DNA from: Porphyromonadaceae bacterium UBA7207
GTDB taxonomy: Bacteria; Bacteroidota; Bacteroidia; Bacteroidales; Muribaculaceae
Length of the DNA stretch: 46,454 bases
Assembly: GCA_002490635.1 (NCBI GenBank)
Contig: DKUJ01000027.1
Location: forward strand, 1-46,454
Reading direction: 5' to 3'
Shown in pieces: positions 32,846 through 41,712 of this stretch. Position 1 is the stretch's first letter. The number at the start of each line of letters is the position of its first letter. A model generated the notes under the pieces. It searched no databases. It was not told the DNA's origin and saw only the letters and a list, made by a program, of their open reading frames with translations. Both the position numbers and the translations under genes were made by a program.

Positions 32846-33676
32846 ATGGCAGTAAGAAAATTCAAGCCCACAACTCCTGGGCAGCGTCACAAGGTAATCG
32901 GTGTGTTCAAGGGTACAATCACTGCTACCACACCGGAAAAATCTCTTACAGTCGGAAAACGCGCCTCCGGTGGTCGTAACAACCAGGGACGCCTCACCAC
33001 CCGGTACCTCGGTGGTGGCCACAAACGCAAATACCGCGTTATAGACTTCAAGAGAAATCGCGACGGAATCCCCGCAGTAGTGAAGAGCATCGAGTACGAC
33101 CCCAACCGCAGTGCCCGCATCGCCCTTCTCTACTACGTCGACGGTGTTAAAACCTACATCATCGCACCCAACGGACTCCAGGTCGGCGCCACACTCCTCA
33201 GCGGCCCCGAAGCCGCTCCCGAAGTCGGCAACACCCTTCCGCTGAGCCGCATCCCCGTAGGTACCGTAATCCACTGTATCGAACTTCGTCCCGGCCAGGG
33301 TGCCTTCATGGCACGTTCCGCCGGCACTTTCGCCCAGCTCGTATCCCGCGAGGGAGACTATGCTATTATCAAATTACCTTCCGGTGAAACCCGCAAGATT
33401 CTTGCCGCATGCCGTGCCACCATCGGCACCGTAGGCAACAGCGAGCACTCGCTCGAACGCAGCGGTAAAGCCGGACGCAGCCGCTGGCTCGGACGCCGTC
33501 CGCGCAACCGCGGCGTGGTGATGAACCCTGTCGACCACCCCATGGGCGGTGGTGAAGGACGCGCTTCCGGCGGCCATCCCCGTTCCCGCAAAGGTCTTTA
33601 CAGCAAGGGCCTGAAGACACGTGCGCCCAAGAAGCACTCGACAAAGTACATCATCGAGAGAAGAAAAAAGAAGTAA
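32846..33676 (+). CDS. rplB: 50S ribosomal protein L2
   Basis: A 276-residue, highly conserved protein needed for subunit association and peptidyl transfer. It has the RNA-binding domain (GRNNQGRLTTRYLGGGHKRKYR) and the C-terminal signature VVMNPVDHPMGGGEGR with the invariant His. It is full length with a basic tail (ERRKKK). Confidence 0.98.
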   Translation: MAVRKFKPTTPGQRHKVIGVFKGTITATTPEKSLTVGKRASGGRNNQGRLTTRYLGGGHKRKYRVIDFKRNRDGIPAVVKSIEYDPNRSARIALLYYVDGVKTYIIAPNGLQVGATLLSGPEAAPEVGNTLPLSRIPVGTVIHCIELRPGQGAFMARSAGTFAQLVSREGDYAIIKLPSGETRKILAACRATIGTVGNSEHSLERSGKAGRSRWLGRRPRNRGVVMNPVDHPMGGGEGRASGGHPRSRKGLYSKGLKTRAPKKHSTKYIIERRKKK

Positions 33677-33694
33677 TCTGATAATTAAGCATAT

Positions 33695-33964
33695 ATGAGC
33701 CGTTCACTTAAAAAAGGTCCCTTCATCAGCGTGAAGCTCGAAAAGAAGGTGGCCGACATGGATGCCTCCGGCAAGAAAAACGTCATCAAGACCTGGAGCC
33801 GCGCGTCCATGATCGCCCCTGAATTCGTAGGACATACATTCGCGGTGCACAATGGCAATAAATTCATCCCCGTGTACGTGACCGAAAACATGGTAGGCCA
33901 CAAGCTGGGTGAATTCGCCCCCACCCGCACATTCCGCGGACACGCCGGCAACAAGAAAAAATAA
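33695..33964 (+). CDS. rpsS: 30S ribosomal protein S19
   Basis: An 89-residue head protein paired with S13. Seen: MSRSLKKGPFISVKLEKKV, TWSRASMIAPEFVGHTFAVHNG, and EFAPTRTFRGHAGNKKK. Complete, with an 18-base gap from rplB. Confidence 0.97.
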   Translation: MSRSLKKGPFISVKLEKKVADMDASGKKNVIKTWSRASMIAPEFVGHTFAVHNGNKFIPVYVTENMVGHKLGEFAPTRTFRGHAGNKKK

Positions 33965-34010
33965 CGGCGGGACCACCAACATTCACAGAAAATAAGACGA
34001 ATACAATACA

Positions 34011-34409
34011 ATGGGTGAAAGAAAAAGACTATCAGCCGACAAACGTAAGGAAGAGCAGAAGAGCATAGCCTTCGCAAAGCTTCTGAACGTGCCCACTTCG
34101 CCGCGCAAAATGCGTCTGGTTGCCGACATGGTCCGCGGTAAAGAAGTGTTCCGCGCGCTGGGCATCCTCAAGTTCTCCAACAAGGAAGCCGCTGCCCGCC
34201 TGTACAAACTCGTGCAGAGCGCCGTGGCAAACTGGGAAGCCAAGAACGAACGCAAAGCCGAAGACGGCGAACTCTACATCAGCACTATCTACGTGAACTG
34301 CGCCCCCATGCTCAAGCGCCTCCGCACAGCACCCCAGGGCCGCGGATACCGCATCCGCAAGCGCGCCAACCACGTGACTGTGATTGTAGACACCAAAGAA
34401 AACAACTAA
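34011..34409 (+). CDS. rplV: 50S ribosomal protein L22
   Basis: A 132-residue tunnel protein. The core reads LNVPTSPRKMRLVADMVRG ... LKFSNKEAAARLYKLVQSAVANWEAK. The beta-hairpin that lines the exit tunnel is APMLKRLRTAPQGRGYRIRKR. An N-terminal basic extension before the core (MGERKRLSADKRKEEQ) is usual for Bacteroidota. Confidence 0.97.
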   Translation: MGERKRLSADKRKEEQKSIAFAKLLNVPTSPRKMRLVADMVRGKEVFRALGILKFSNKEAAARLYKLVQSAVANWEAKNERKAEDGELYISTIYVNCAPMLKRLRTAPQGRGYRIRKRANHVTVIVDTKENN

Positions 34410-34426
34410 ACCGCGAATACAATAAT

Positions 34427-35158
34427 ATGGGACAGAAAGTAAATCCTATCAGTAACCGCCTGGGCATCATTCGCGGCTGGGACTCCAACTGGTCCGAAAA
34501 GGGTAAATACCCCGACAACCTGCTGGAAGACTACAAACTCCGCGAGTACCTCAACGTACGCCTGGCAAAATGCAGCGTGGCGCGCATCGTTATCGAGCGC
34601 ACACTAAAGCTCATCACCATCACCGTATGCACCTCCCGTCCCGGCCTGATCATCGGCAAGGGCGGACAGGAAGTCGAGAAACTCAAGGAAGAACTCAAGA
34701 ACATCACCGACAAGGACGTTCAGATCAATATCTTCGAAGTGAAGCGCCCCGAACTCGACGCACAGATTGTCGCATCGCAGATCGCACGCCAGATCGAAGG
34801 TAAAGTGGCCTACCGCCGTGCCGTGAAAATGGCCGTGGCATCCACCATGCGCGCTGGCGCCGAAGGTGTAAAAATCCAGGTAGCAGGCCGTCTCAACGGT
34901 GCTGAAATGGCGCGTTCCGAAATGTTCAAGGAAGGACGCACACCCCTGCACACCCTCCGTGCCGACATCGACTATGCTCTGGTGGAAGCCCACACTAAAG
35001 TTGGCGTCATCGGCGTGAAAGTATGGATCTGCCGTGGCGAAGTTTACGGCAAGAAAGACCTCGCGCCCCAGTTCGCCAGCGCCCAGAAGGAAGGACGCTC
35101 GCAGGCACGCCCCCAAGGACGCCGCGGCGGATTCCGCTCGGCAAAGAACAACCGTTAA
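34427..35158 (+). CDS. rpsC: 30S ribosomal protein S3
   Basis: A 243-residue protein at the mRNA entry channel with helicase activity. It has an N-terminal KH domain (GLIIGKGGQEVEKLKEEL) and the C-terminal S3 domain (AGRLNGAEMARSEMFKEGR). The Arg/Gly-rich tail (QARPQGRRGGFRSAKNNR) is basic. Complete. Confidence 0.98.
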   Translation: MGQKVNPISNRLGIIRGWDSNWSEKGKYPDNLLEDYKLREYLNVRLAKCSVARIVIERTLKLITITVCTSRPGLIIGKGGQEVEKLKEELKNITDKDVQINIFEVKRPELDAQIVASQIARQIEGKVAYRRAVKMAVASTMRAGAEGVKIQVAGRLNGAEMARSEMFKEGRTPLHTLRADIDYALVEAHTKVGVIGVKVWICRGEVYGKKDLAPQFASAQKEGRSQARPQGRRGGFRSAKNNR

Positions 35159-35179
35159 ACCCGCCCAAGCAACACCACA

Positions 35180-35611
35180 ATGTTACAGCCTAAGAAAACC
35201 AAATTCCGCCGCGCCCAGAAAGGCCGCATGAAAGGCATTGCCCAGCGCGGCAACAGCCTCGCCTTCGGCTCCTTCGGCATCAAGACACTGGAGTCCAAAT
35301 GGATTACAGGCCGTCAGATCGAGGCAGCGCGTATCGCGGTGACACGTTATATGCAGCGTCAGGGACAAATCTGGATCCGCATCTTCCCCGACAAGCCCAT
35401 CACCAAAAAGCCTGCCGAAGTGCGAATGGGTAAAGGTAAAGGTTCGCCCGAAGGATTCGTGGCTCCCGTAACCCCCGGACGCATCATCATCGAAGTGGAA
35501 GGCGTAAGCTACGACATCGCCAAGGAAGCACTTCGACTGGCAGCCCAGAAACTCCCGGTAGTGACAAAATTCGTGGTACGCCGCGACTATGATCCCTCGC
35601 AAAACGTGTAA
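35180..35611 (+). CDS. rplP: 50S ribosomal protein L16
   Basis: A 143-residue protein near the peptidyl-transferase centre that positions A-site tRNA. Seen: MLQPKKTKFRRAQKGRMKGIAQRG, ARIAVTRYMQRQGQIWIRIFPDKP, and MGKGKGSPEGFVAPV. Complete and collinear with bacterial L16. Confidence 0.98.
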   Translation: MLQPKKTKFRRAQKGRMKGIAQRGNSLAFGSFGIKTLESKWITGRQIEAARIAVTRYMQRQGQIWIRIFPDKPITKKPAEVRMGKGKGSPEGFVAPVTPGRIIIEVEGVSYDIAKEALRLAAQKLPVVTKFVVRRDYDPSQNV

Positions 35612-35617
35612 TAAGAC

Positions 35618-35815
35618 ATGAAGAAAGAAGAAATCCGCGAAATGGCCACGGCCGACCTTCAGGAGCGCCTCCGCGAAATGGAGAAAGCATACCTGCTGCT
35701 GCGCATGAACCATGCGGTGACCCCGGTGGACAATACCGCCAAAATCACTGCCGACCGCCGCGACATCGCACGTGTGAAGACCGAACTCCGCCGCCGCGAA
35801 CTTAACAAGCAATAA
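35618..35815 (+). CDS. rpmC: 50S ribosomal protein L29
   Basis: A 65-residue two-helix protein at the tunnel exit next to L23. The core LQERLREMEKAYLLLRMNHAV and DIARVKTELRRRELNKQ identify it. It lies 6 bases after rplP and 5 before rpsQ. Confidence 0.95.
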   Translation: MKKEEIREMATADLQERLREMEKAYLLLRMNHAVTPVDNTAKITADRRDIARVKTELRRRELNKQ

Positions 35816-35820
35816 GCAAA

Positions 35821-36081
35821 ATGGAAGAAAAACGTAATCTGCGCAAAGAGCGCATCGGCGTGGTGTCCTCCAACAAAGGCGACAAGACAATCACCGTCAC
35901 CGTCAAATACAAAGAGAAACACCCCATATACGGTAAGTTCGTGAGCAAGACCAAAAAGTACCATGCCCACGACGAGAAAAACGAGTGCTCCGTAGGCGAT
36001 ACCGTACGCCTTATGGAAACACGTCCTCTGAGCAAGACAAAGCGCTGGAGACTGGTAGAAATCGTAGAAAAAGTTAAATAA
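35821..36081 (+). CDS. rpsQ: 30S ribosomal protein S17
   Basis: An 86-residue OB-fold primary rRNA-binding protein: GVVSSNKGDKTITVTV, then HPIYGKFVSKTKKYHAHDEKN, then GDTVRLMETRPLSKTKRW. Complete. Confidence 0.97.
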   Translation: MEEKRNLRKERIGVVSSNKGDKTITVTVKYKEKHPIYGKFVSKTKKYHAHDEKNECSVGDTVRLMETRPLSKTKRWRLVEIVEKVK

Positions 36082-36083
36082 CA

Positions 36084-36449
36084 ATGATACAGACAGAATC
36101 CCGCCTCAACGTTGCCGACAACAGCGGTGCCAAAGAAGTGCTCTGCATCCACGTGCTCGGAGGCACCGGTCGCCGCTACGCTTCCGTGGGCGACGTAATC
36201 GTGGTAACGGTCAAGAACGCAATCCCCGGTTCCGACGTCAAGAAAGGCACCGTCTCCAAAGCAATGGTAGTGCGCACAAAGAAAGAAGTGCGCCGCCCCG
36301 ACGGCAGCTACATCCGCTTCGACGACAACGCCTGCGTGCTCCTTAAGAACGACGGCGAACTCCGCGGAACCCGTATCTTCGGCCCGGTAGCACGTGAGCT
36401 GCGCGCCAAGAACATGAAAATCGTCTCCCTGGCACCTGAAGTGCTCTGA
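36084..36449 (+). CDS. rplN: 50S ribosomal protein L14
   Basis: A 121-residue protein at the intersubunit face. Seen: MIQTESRLNVADNSGAKEVLCIHVLGG, then KGTVSKAMVVRTKKEVRRPDGSYIRFDDNACVLL (in parts), then GTRIFGPVARELR. It is the first gene of the spc group and lies 2 bases after rpsQ, so the S10 and spc groups are not separated here. Confidence 0.98.
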   Translation: MIQTESRLNVADNSGAKEVLCIHVLGGTGRRYASVGDVIVVTVKNAIPGSDVKKGTVSKAMVVRTKKEVRRPDGSYIRFDDNACVLLKNDGELRGTRIFGPVARELRAKNMKIVSLAPEVL

Positions 36450-36484
36450 GCCGGTAACTAACAATAGTGAAAACACCAACCATT

Positions 36485-36802
36485 ATGAGCAAACTGCACA
36501 TCAAGAAGGGTGACACTGTCTACGTCCTCGCTGGCGAAGACCGCGGCAAAACCGGCCGTGTCCTCTCGGTGGAGCCCGCCAAAGCGCGTGCCATCGTCGA
36601 AGGAATCAACATGGTCACCAAAGCCACCAAGCCCTCCGCCCAGCACCCCCAGGGCGGCCTGGTGAAGAAAGAAGCCCCCATCCACATTTCCAACCTCAAC
36701 CTTGTGGACCCCAAGACCGGCAAGCCCACCCGCATCAGCCTGCGTCGCGAGGAAGGAAAGACCATCCGCATATCCAAAAAATCCAACCAGGAAATTAAAT
36801 AA
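36485..36802 (+). CDS. rplX: 50S ribosomal protein L24
   Basis: A 105-residue assembly initiator with a KOW motif (HIKKGDTVYVLAGEDRGKTGRV). The ATG at 36485, giving MSKLHIKKGD, is the family start; a GTG six codons upstream (36467) would add an unneeded MKTPTI. The stop overlaps the rplE start by one base (TAATG), a coupling junction. Confidence 0.95.
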   Translation: MSKLHIKKGDTVYVLAGEDRGKTGRVLSVEPAKARAIVEGINMVTKATKPSAQHPQGGLVKKEAPIHISNLNLVDPKTGKPTRISLRREEGKTIRISKKSNQEIK

Positions 36803-37353
36803 TGAGCGCAACACTGCAAAAAGAATACAAGGAAAAGATCGTTCCCGCGCTTGAGCGCGAGTTCGGCTACACCACCGTGATGCAGGTGCCCCGCCTGGAG
36901 AAGATCGTCATCAACCAGGGCATCGGCGCCGCCACCCAGGACAAGAAACTCATCGAGACCGCCATCAACGAGCTCACCGCCATCACCGGCCAGAAAGCCG
37001 TGGCTACTCTTTCGCGCAAGGACATCTCCAACTTCAAGCTGCGTAAGAAAATGCCCGTCGGCGTGCGTGTGACACTCCGACGCGAGCGCATGTACGAGTT
37101 CCTCGAACGCCTCATCCGCGTGGCTCTTCCCCGAATCCGCGACTTCAAAGGCATCGAAGGCAAACTCGACGGACGCGGCAACTACACACTGGGCATCAGC
37201 GAGCAGATCATCTTCCCCGAGATCAACATCGACAGCATCAACAAGCTCATGGGCATGAACATAACCTTCGTCACCACCGCCAACAGCGACAAAGAAGGTT
37301 ACGCATTGCTGCGCCAGTTCGGCCTCCCGTTCAAGAACGCCAAAAAACAGTAA
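36802..37353 (+). CDS. rplE: 50S ribosomal protein L5
   Basis: A 183-residue 5S rRNA-binding protein of the central protuberance. Characteristic are VMQVPRLEKIVINQGIG, GQKAVATLSRKDISNFKLRKKMPVG (in parts), and LPRIRDFKGI. In E. coli S8 represses translation from the start of this gene. No clear leader hairpin is present here because rplX overlaps it. Confidence 0.98.
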   Translation: MSATLQKEYKEKIVPALEREFGYTTVMQVPRLEKIVINQGIGAATQDKKLIETAINELTAITGQKAVATLSRKDISNFKLRKKMPVGVRVTLRRERMYEFLERLIRVALPRIRDFKGIEGKLDGRGNYTLGISEQIIFPEINIDSINKLMGMNITFVTTANSDKEGYALLRQFGLPFKNAKKQ

Positions 37354-37361
37354 TCCAGCAT

Positions 37362-37673
37362 ATGGCAAAAGAATCAATGAAGGCACGCGAAGTAAAGCGT
37401 GCGCGGCTCACTGCCAAGTATGCCGCAAAGCGTGCCGAGCTTAAGAAAATCGTAAACTCCGGCGTCGACCCCGAAAACCGCGAAGCCGCCTACGAAGCCG
37501 CCCAGAAACTCCAGACTCTCCCCAAGAACTCCTGCTACATCCGCAAGCACAACCGCTGCACCATCACCGGACGTCCCAAAGGATACATGCGCCAGTTCGG
37601 CCTCAGCCGTATCCAGTTCCGCGAGATGGCATCCGCAGGACTCATCCCCGGAGTTAAGAAAGCAAGCTGGTAA
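37362..37673 (+). CDS. rpsN: 30S ribosomal protein S14, long zinc-free form
   Basis: A 103-residue S14 with the C-terminal signature RCTITGRPKGYMRQFGLSRIQFREMA. It lacks the CxxC...CxxC zinc ribbon of the short form. It appears somewhat longer than the ~89-99 residues I expect, through a richer middle segment (VDPENREAAYEAAQ). A 128-base structured gap separates it from rpsH, the largest break inside the spc group. Confidence 0.95.
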   Translation: MAKESMKAREVKRARLTAKYAAKRAELKKIVNSGVDPENREAAYEAAQKLQTLPKNSCYIRKHNRCTITGRPKGYMRQFGLSRIQFREMASAGLIPGVKKASW

Positions 37674-37801
37674 GCGCTCGAACCCGCTGCATAGGCTAAG
37701 GGCAGCGGCGCAATCCCCACAAGGCGGTAATTGCGCGGCATCCCCAAAGAGAGCATTAAATATTGTTGGGCAGCAGCCCAATCAATTTAAAATCAAAAAC
37801 A
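37674..37801 (+). promoter_or_regulatory. Structured rpsN-rpsH spacer
   Basis: It contains CGCTGC/GCAGCG near 37688-37712, GCGCAAT/ATTGCGC (about 37710-37738), and TTGGGC-AGCA-GCCCAA (about 37767-37782) shortly before the rpsH start. The neighbouring gaps are 0 to 25 bases, so this folded spacer stands out. S8, encoded just after it, is a known RNA-binding autoregulator in E. coli; a similar role here is inference. Confidence 0.45.
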
Positions 37802-38203
37802 ATGACTGATCCCATAGCAGATTATCTCACAAGATTGAGGAACGCTATCAAAGCCAACCACCGAGTGGTGGAAGTGCCCTCCTCGAACTTGAAAAAAGAA
37901 ATCACCAAGATTCTCTTCGAGCAGGGCTATATACTGAACTACAAGTTCATCGAAGGCGAATCCAACGGACAGGGCACCATCAAAATCGCCCTCAAGTACG
38001 ACCCCGCCGACCGCGTGAACGCCATCAAGGGCCTCAAGCGCGTGAGCCGTCCGGGTCTGCGCCAGTATACCGGCTACAAGGACATGCCCCGCGTGCTCAA
38101 CGGACTCGGCATCGCCATCCTGAGCACCTCGCGCGGCGTGATGACCAACAAGAAAGCCTCCGACCTCAAAATCGGCGGCGAAGTTCTCTGCTACGTATAT
38201 TAA
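37802..38203 (+). CDS. rpsH: 30S ribosomal protein S8
   Basis: A 133-residue primary binding protein of the 16S central domain. Start at ATG 37802 (MTDPIADYLTRLRNAIKANH); an upstream in-frame TTG adds 13 residues not found in the family. The C-terminal signature GIAILSTSRGVMTNKKA is intact. In E. coli S8 represses the spc operon. Confidence 0.97.
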   Translation: MTDPIADYLTRLRNAIKANHRVVEVPSSNLKKEITKILFEQGYILNYKFIEGESNGQGTIKIALKYDPADRVNAIKGLKRVSRPGLRQYTGYKDMPRVLNGLGIAILSTSRGVMTNKKASDLKIGGEVLCYVY

Positions 38204-38226
38204 TCAACCCTCACATCCAATAGCAT

Positions 38227-38784
38227 ATGTCAAGAATTGGTAAAGCTCCCATAGCAATCCCCGCCGGAGTTACTGTGACCGTTGATGCCAACAACGTAGT
38301 AACCGTAAAAGGCCCCCACGGAGAACTCAAACAGGCCGTCAATCCCGACCTTACAGTAACCGTAGAAGACAACCACGTACACATCAGCCGCCCCAGCGAC
38401 GACATCGAGCACCGCAGCCAGCACGGTCTCTACCGCGCTCTGATCCACAACATGGTGGAAGGCGTTCACCAGCGCTACCGCAAGGAAATGGAACTCGTAG
38501 GTGTGGGCTACCGCGCCACAGCTTCCAACAACGTGCTCGAACTCGCACTGGGCTTCTCGCACGCCATATATCTGCAGCTTCCCCCCGAAGTGAGTGTGGA
38601 AGCCAAGAGCGAGCGCAACAAGAACCCCCTGATCATCCTCGAAAGCCGCGACAAGCAGCTCCTCGGTCAGGTGTGCGCCAAAATCCGCAGCCTGCGCAAG
38701 CCCGAGCCCTACAAAGGCAAAGGTATCAAGTTCGTGGGCGAAATTATCCGCCGCAAGTCCGGCAAGAAGGCCGGTGCCAAATAA
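38227..38784 (+). CDS. rplF: 50S ribosomal protein L6
   Basis: A 185-residue protein near the GTPase centre. Two similar alpha/beta domains are visible: MSRIGKAPIAIPAGVTV, then the C-terminal signature PEPYKGKGIKFVGEIIRRKSGKK. Complete. Confidence 0.98.
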   Translation: MSRIGKAPIAIPAGVTVTVDANNVVTVKGPHGELKQAVNPDLTVTVEDNHVHISRPSDDIEHRSQHGLYRALIHNMVEGVHQRYRKEMELVGVGYRATASNNVLELALGFSHAIYLQLPPEVSVEAKSERNKNPLIILESRDKQLLGQVCAKIRSLRKPEPYKGKGIKFVGEIIRRKSGKKAGAK

Positions 38785-38802
38785 CATAAACCGCAGAGAA
38801 CA

Positions 38803-39147
38803 ATGATTTCCAAAATCGAAAGACGCAATAAAATCAAGACCCGCATCCGCGGCAGAATCTCAGGCACCGCCCAGCGTCCCCGCATGACCGTGTTCCGCAG
38901 CAACAAGCAGATCTACGTTCAGCTCATCGACGACATGGCCGGCACCACACTCGCCTCGGCCTCCTCGCGCGGACTCGAACTCAAAGCTAACAAAACCGAA
39001 ATCGCCGCCGCCGTGGGCGCAGCCATCGCAGCAAAAGCACTCGAGGCAGGAATCGCCGAAGTAGTGTTCGACCGCAACGGCTACCTCTTCCACGGTCGTG
39101 TGAAATCCCTCGCTGACGCCGCCCGCGGCGCAGGCCTCAAATTCTGA
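38803..39147 (+). CDS. rplR: 50S ribosomal protein L18
   Basis: A 114-residue 5S rRNA-binding protein: RGRISGTAQRPRMTVFRSNKQIYVQLIDD and a C-terminal FDRNGYLFHGRVKSLADAARGAGL (seen in parts). Complete. Confidence 0.97.
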   Translation: MISKIERRNKIKTRIRGRISGTAQRPRMTVFRSNKQIYVQLIDDMAGTTLASASSRGLELKANKTEIAAAVGAAIAAKALEAGIAEVVFDRNGYLFHGRVKSLADAARGAGLKF

Positions 39148-39153
39148 TCAACT

Positions 39154-39672
39154 ATGGCTAAAAGAAACAACCGAGTAAAATCCGCAGGCGACCTCGAACT
39201 CAAAGACCGCCTGGTGGCCATCAACCGTGTCACCAAAGTGACCAAAGGCGGCCGCACATTCACTTTCGCAGCCATCGTCGTTGTCGGTAACGAGGACGGA
39301 GTGGTAGGCTGGGGCCTGGGCAAGGCCAACGAAGTTCAGGCAGCCATCGCCAAAGGCGTAGAGTCTGCCAAGAAGAACCTCATCCGCGTGCCTGTGCACA
39401 AAGGAACCATTCCCCACGAACAGGAAGCCAAATTCGGCGGCAGCCGCGTTATCCTCAAACCCGCCAGCCATGGTACGGGTGTGAAGGCCGGCGGTGCCAT
39501 GCGCGCCGTGCTCGAGAGCGTGGGCATCACCGACGTTCTTGCTAAGAGCAAAGGCTCCTCCAACCCCCACAACCTGGTGAAAGCCACCATTGCCGCCCTG
39601 GACGAAATGCGTTCGCCGGCCATCGTGGCACAGAACCGCGGCATCTCCGTAGAACAAGTTTTCAAAGGCTGA
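39154..39672 (+). CDS. rpsE: 30S ribosomal protein S5
   Basis: A 172-residue protein with a dsRBD-like N-terminal domain (LKDRLVAINRVTKVTKGGRTF) and a ribosomal S5 fold (GTGVKAGGAMRAVLESVG). The loop with KGGR, where spectinomycin-resistance changes occur in other species, looks ordinary. It sits 6 bases after rplR. Confidence 0.98.
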   Translation: MAKRNNRVKSAGDLELKDRLVAINRVTKVTKGGRTFTFAAIVVVGNEDGVVGWGLGKANEVQAAIAKGVESAKKNLIRVPVHKGTIPHEQEAKFGGSRVILKPASHGTGVKAGGAMRAVLESVGITDVLAKSKGSSNPHNLVKATIAALDEMRSPAIVAQNRGISVEQVFKG

Positions 39673-39695
39673 GCCACCACAAACCGCAAGAAACA

Positions 39696-39875
39696 ATGGC
39701 ACAGATCAAAATCACACAGATAAAAAGCCGAATCAACTGCCCGGCGGTGCAGAAACGCACCCTCGACGCCCTCGGCCTCAAGAAAATGAACCACACAGTG
39801 GTGAAGGAAGACACTCCCTCGGTAATGGGAATGGTAACCAAAGTGCACCACCTGGTAAAAGTGGAAAAAGCCTAA
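39696..39875 (+). CDS. rpmD: 50S ribosomal protein L30
   Basis: A 59-residue protein read directly from the sequence: MAQIKITQIKSRINCPAVQK, then the helix TLDALGLKKMNHTVV and the end GMVTKVHHLVKVEKA. Length and pattern are those of bacterial L30. It lies between rpsE and rplO in the standard spc order, with a 23-base gap before and 13 after. Confidence 0.96.
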   Translation: MAQIKITQIKSRINCPAVQKRTLDALGLKKMNHTVVKEDTPSVMGMVTKVHHLVKVEKA

Positions 39876-39888
39876 AACACACACAGCA

Positions 39889-40335
39889 ATGGATCTCAGC
39901 AATATACAACCCGCCCCCGGTAGTGTGAAACGCAAAACCCGCATCGGACGCGGTCCCGGCTCGGGCAAGGGAGGAACATCCACACGTGGCCACAAGGGCG
40001 CCAAGTCGCGTTCGGGCTACAGCCGTAAAATTGGTTTTGAAGGCGGCCAGATGCCCCTTCAGCGCCGTCTCCCCAAATTCGGCTTCAAGAACATCAACCG
40101 GGTTGAATACAAAGCAGTCAACCTGGGCATGCTCGCCGAACTGGCCGAAGCCCGCCAGCTGCAGAAAATCGGCATCGAAGAACTCCGCGCAGCCGGAATT
40201 CTCCGTCGCGGCGACCTGGTGAAGGTCCTCGCCGGCGGTTCAATCGCAAAAGCGCTTGAAATCGAAGCCAACGCATTCTCCGCAGCAGCCAAGGCAGCTA
40301 TCGAAGCCGCAGGCGGCTCCGCAAAAACCATCTGA
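39889..40335 (+). CDS. rplO: 50S ribosomal protein L15
   Basis: A 148-residue late-assembly protein: Gly-rich basic N terminus (RKTRIGRGPGSGKGGTSTRGHKGAKSR, in parts), GFEGGQMPLQRRLPKFGF and a C-terminal globular domain. Two bases before secY, implying coupling. Confidence 0.97.
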   Translation: MDLSNIQPAPGSVKRKTRIGRGPGSGKGGTSTRGHKGAKSRSGYSRKIGFEGGQMPLQRRLPKFGFKNINRVEYKAVNLGMLAELAEARQLQKIGIEELRAAGILRRGDLVKVLAGGSIAKALEIEANAFSAAAKAAIEAAGGSAKTI

Positions 40336-40337
40336 TC

Positions 40338-41681
40338 ATGAGATTTGTCGAAACCCTCAAAAACATCTGGACAATCCAGGAACTCCGCCAGCGCCTGCTG
40401 GTGACAGTCCTGCTGGTGTTCATCTACCGTCTGGGCTGCTACGTGGTTCTTCCCGGCATCAGCCCCGACGCCATCGACGCACTGCAGAACTTCACCAACC
40501 GCAGCGGCCTGATGCAGCTGCTCGACATGTTCTCGGGCAGCGCATTCTCCCAGGCGTCTATTTTCGCCCTGGGTATCATGCCATACATCACCGCTTCGAT
40601 TGTGATACAGCTCTGCGGAATGATTCTCCCCTCTTTCCAGAAACTCCAGAGAGAGGGCGAGAGCGGACGTCAGAAACTGAACCAGTACACGCGTTACCTC
40701 ACCGTGGCGATTCTGGTCCTGCAGGCTCCTGCCTACCTGATCAACCTTCAGGTGCAGGCCTCCAGCGCCAACAGCGCCATTCACATGGGATTCTGGACTG
40801 TGGCGTATCTCACCATAATCCTCGCCGCCGGCTCCATGTTCATCATGTGGCTCGGTGAGCGCATCACCGACCGCGGAATCGGCAACGGTATCTCGTTCAT
40901 AATCCTGGTGGGCATCATAGCCCGCCTGCCCGAGGCCCTCTACTTCGAGTTCACCACCCGCCTGCCCAGCGACGGCGCAAGCCAGGGCGGTCTGGTGATG
41001 TTCATCGTCGAAGTCGTGCTTCTCTTCGCAGTCACCGTAGGTGCTGTACTGCTGGTGCAGGGCACACGCAAAGTGCCCGTGCAGTATGCCAAGCGCATCG
41101 TGGGCAACCGCCAGTACGGCGGCGCCCGCCAGTACATCCCCCTGAAAGTGAATGCCGCCGGCGTAATGCCCATCATCTTCGCCCAGGCAATCATGTTCAT
41201 CCCCATGACCCTGGCAGGATTCCAGGGCGGCGACTCGGCATTCATGCGTGCCTTCACCGACATCAACAGCTTCTGGTACAACGTGACCTTCTTCATCCTC
41301 ATCGTGGCCTTCACCTACTTCTACACCGCCATCACCGTGCGCCCCACGCAGATGGCCGAAGACATGAAGCGCAACAACGGATTCATCCCCGGCGTGAAAC
41401 CCGGCAAGAAGACCGCCGAGTACCTCGACGCCATCATGAGCCGCATCACACTCCCCGGTTCCATATTCCTCGGAATCGTGGCTGTGCTTCCCGCTCTTGC
41501 CCGCTTCCTGGGCATCAACCAGAACTTCGCCCAGTTCTTCGGCGGCACATCGCTGCTGATTATGGTGGGTGTGGTACTGGACACCCTGCAGCAGGTAGAG
41601 AGCCATCTGATGATGCACCACTACGATGGCCTGATGAAAGAAGGCAAAATCAAAGGCCGCACCACAGGCCAGGCATATTGA
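40338..41681 (+). CDS. secY: Protein translocase subunit SecY
   Basis: A 447-residue integral membrane protein forming the SecYEG channel for export and membrane insertion. About ten transmembrane segments can be followed. The segment FSGSAFSQASIFALGIMPYI is typical (plug and TM2 region), as are the cytoplasmic loops with GERITDRGIGNGIS and PVQYAKR. The C-terminal region with MAEDMKRNNGFIPGVKPGKKT is also typical. It is the last spc-group gene before map. Confidence 0.98.
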   Translation: MRFVETLKNIWTIQELRQRLLVTVLLVFIYRLGCYVVLPGISPDAIDALQNFTNRSGLMQLLDMFSGSAFSQASIFALGIMPYITASIVIQLCGMILPSFQKLQREGESGRQKLNQYTRYLTVAILVLQAPAYLINLQVQASSANSAIHMGFWTVAYLTIILAAGSMFIMWLGERITDRGIGNGISFIILVGIIARLPEALYFEFTTRLPSDGASQGGLVMFIVEVVLLFAVTVGAVLLVQGTRKVPVQYAKRIVGNRQYGGARQYIPLKVNAAGVMPIIFAQAIMFIPMTLAGFQGGDSAFMRAFTDINSFWYNVTFFILIVAFTYFYTAITVRPTQMAEDMKRNNGFIPGVKPGKKTAEYLDAIMSRITLPGSIFLGIVAVLPALARFLGINQNFAQFFGGTSLLIMVGVVLDTLQQVESHLMMHHYDGLMKEGKIKGRTTGQAY

Positions 41682-41712
41682 GCCGGCCGCAAAAAATCAA
41701 GGCAATCCGCAA

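Noticed and set aside
40059..41621. Minus-strand open frame of 520 codons opposite rplO and secY
   Set aside because: His/Glu/Gly-rich antisense artefact over conserved genes.
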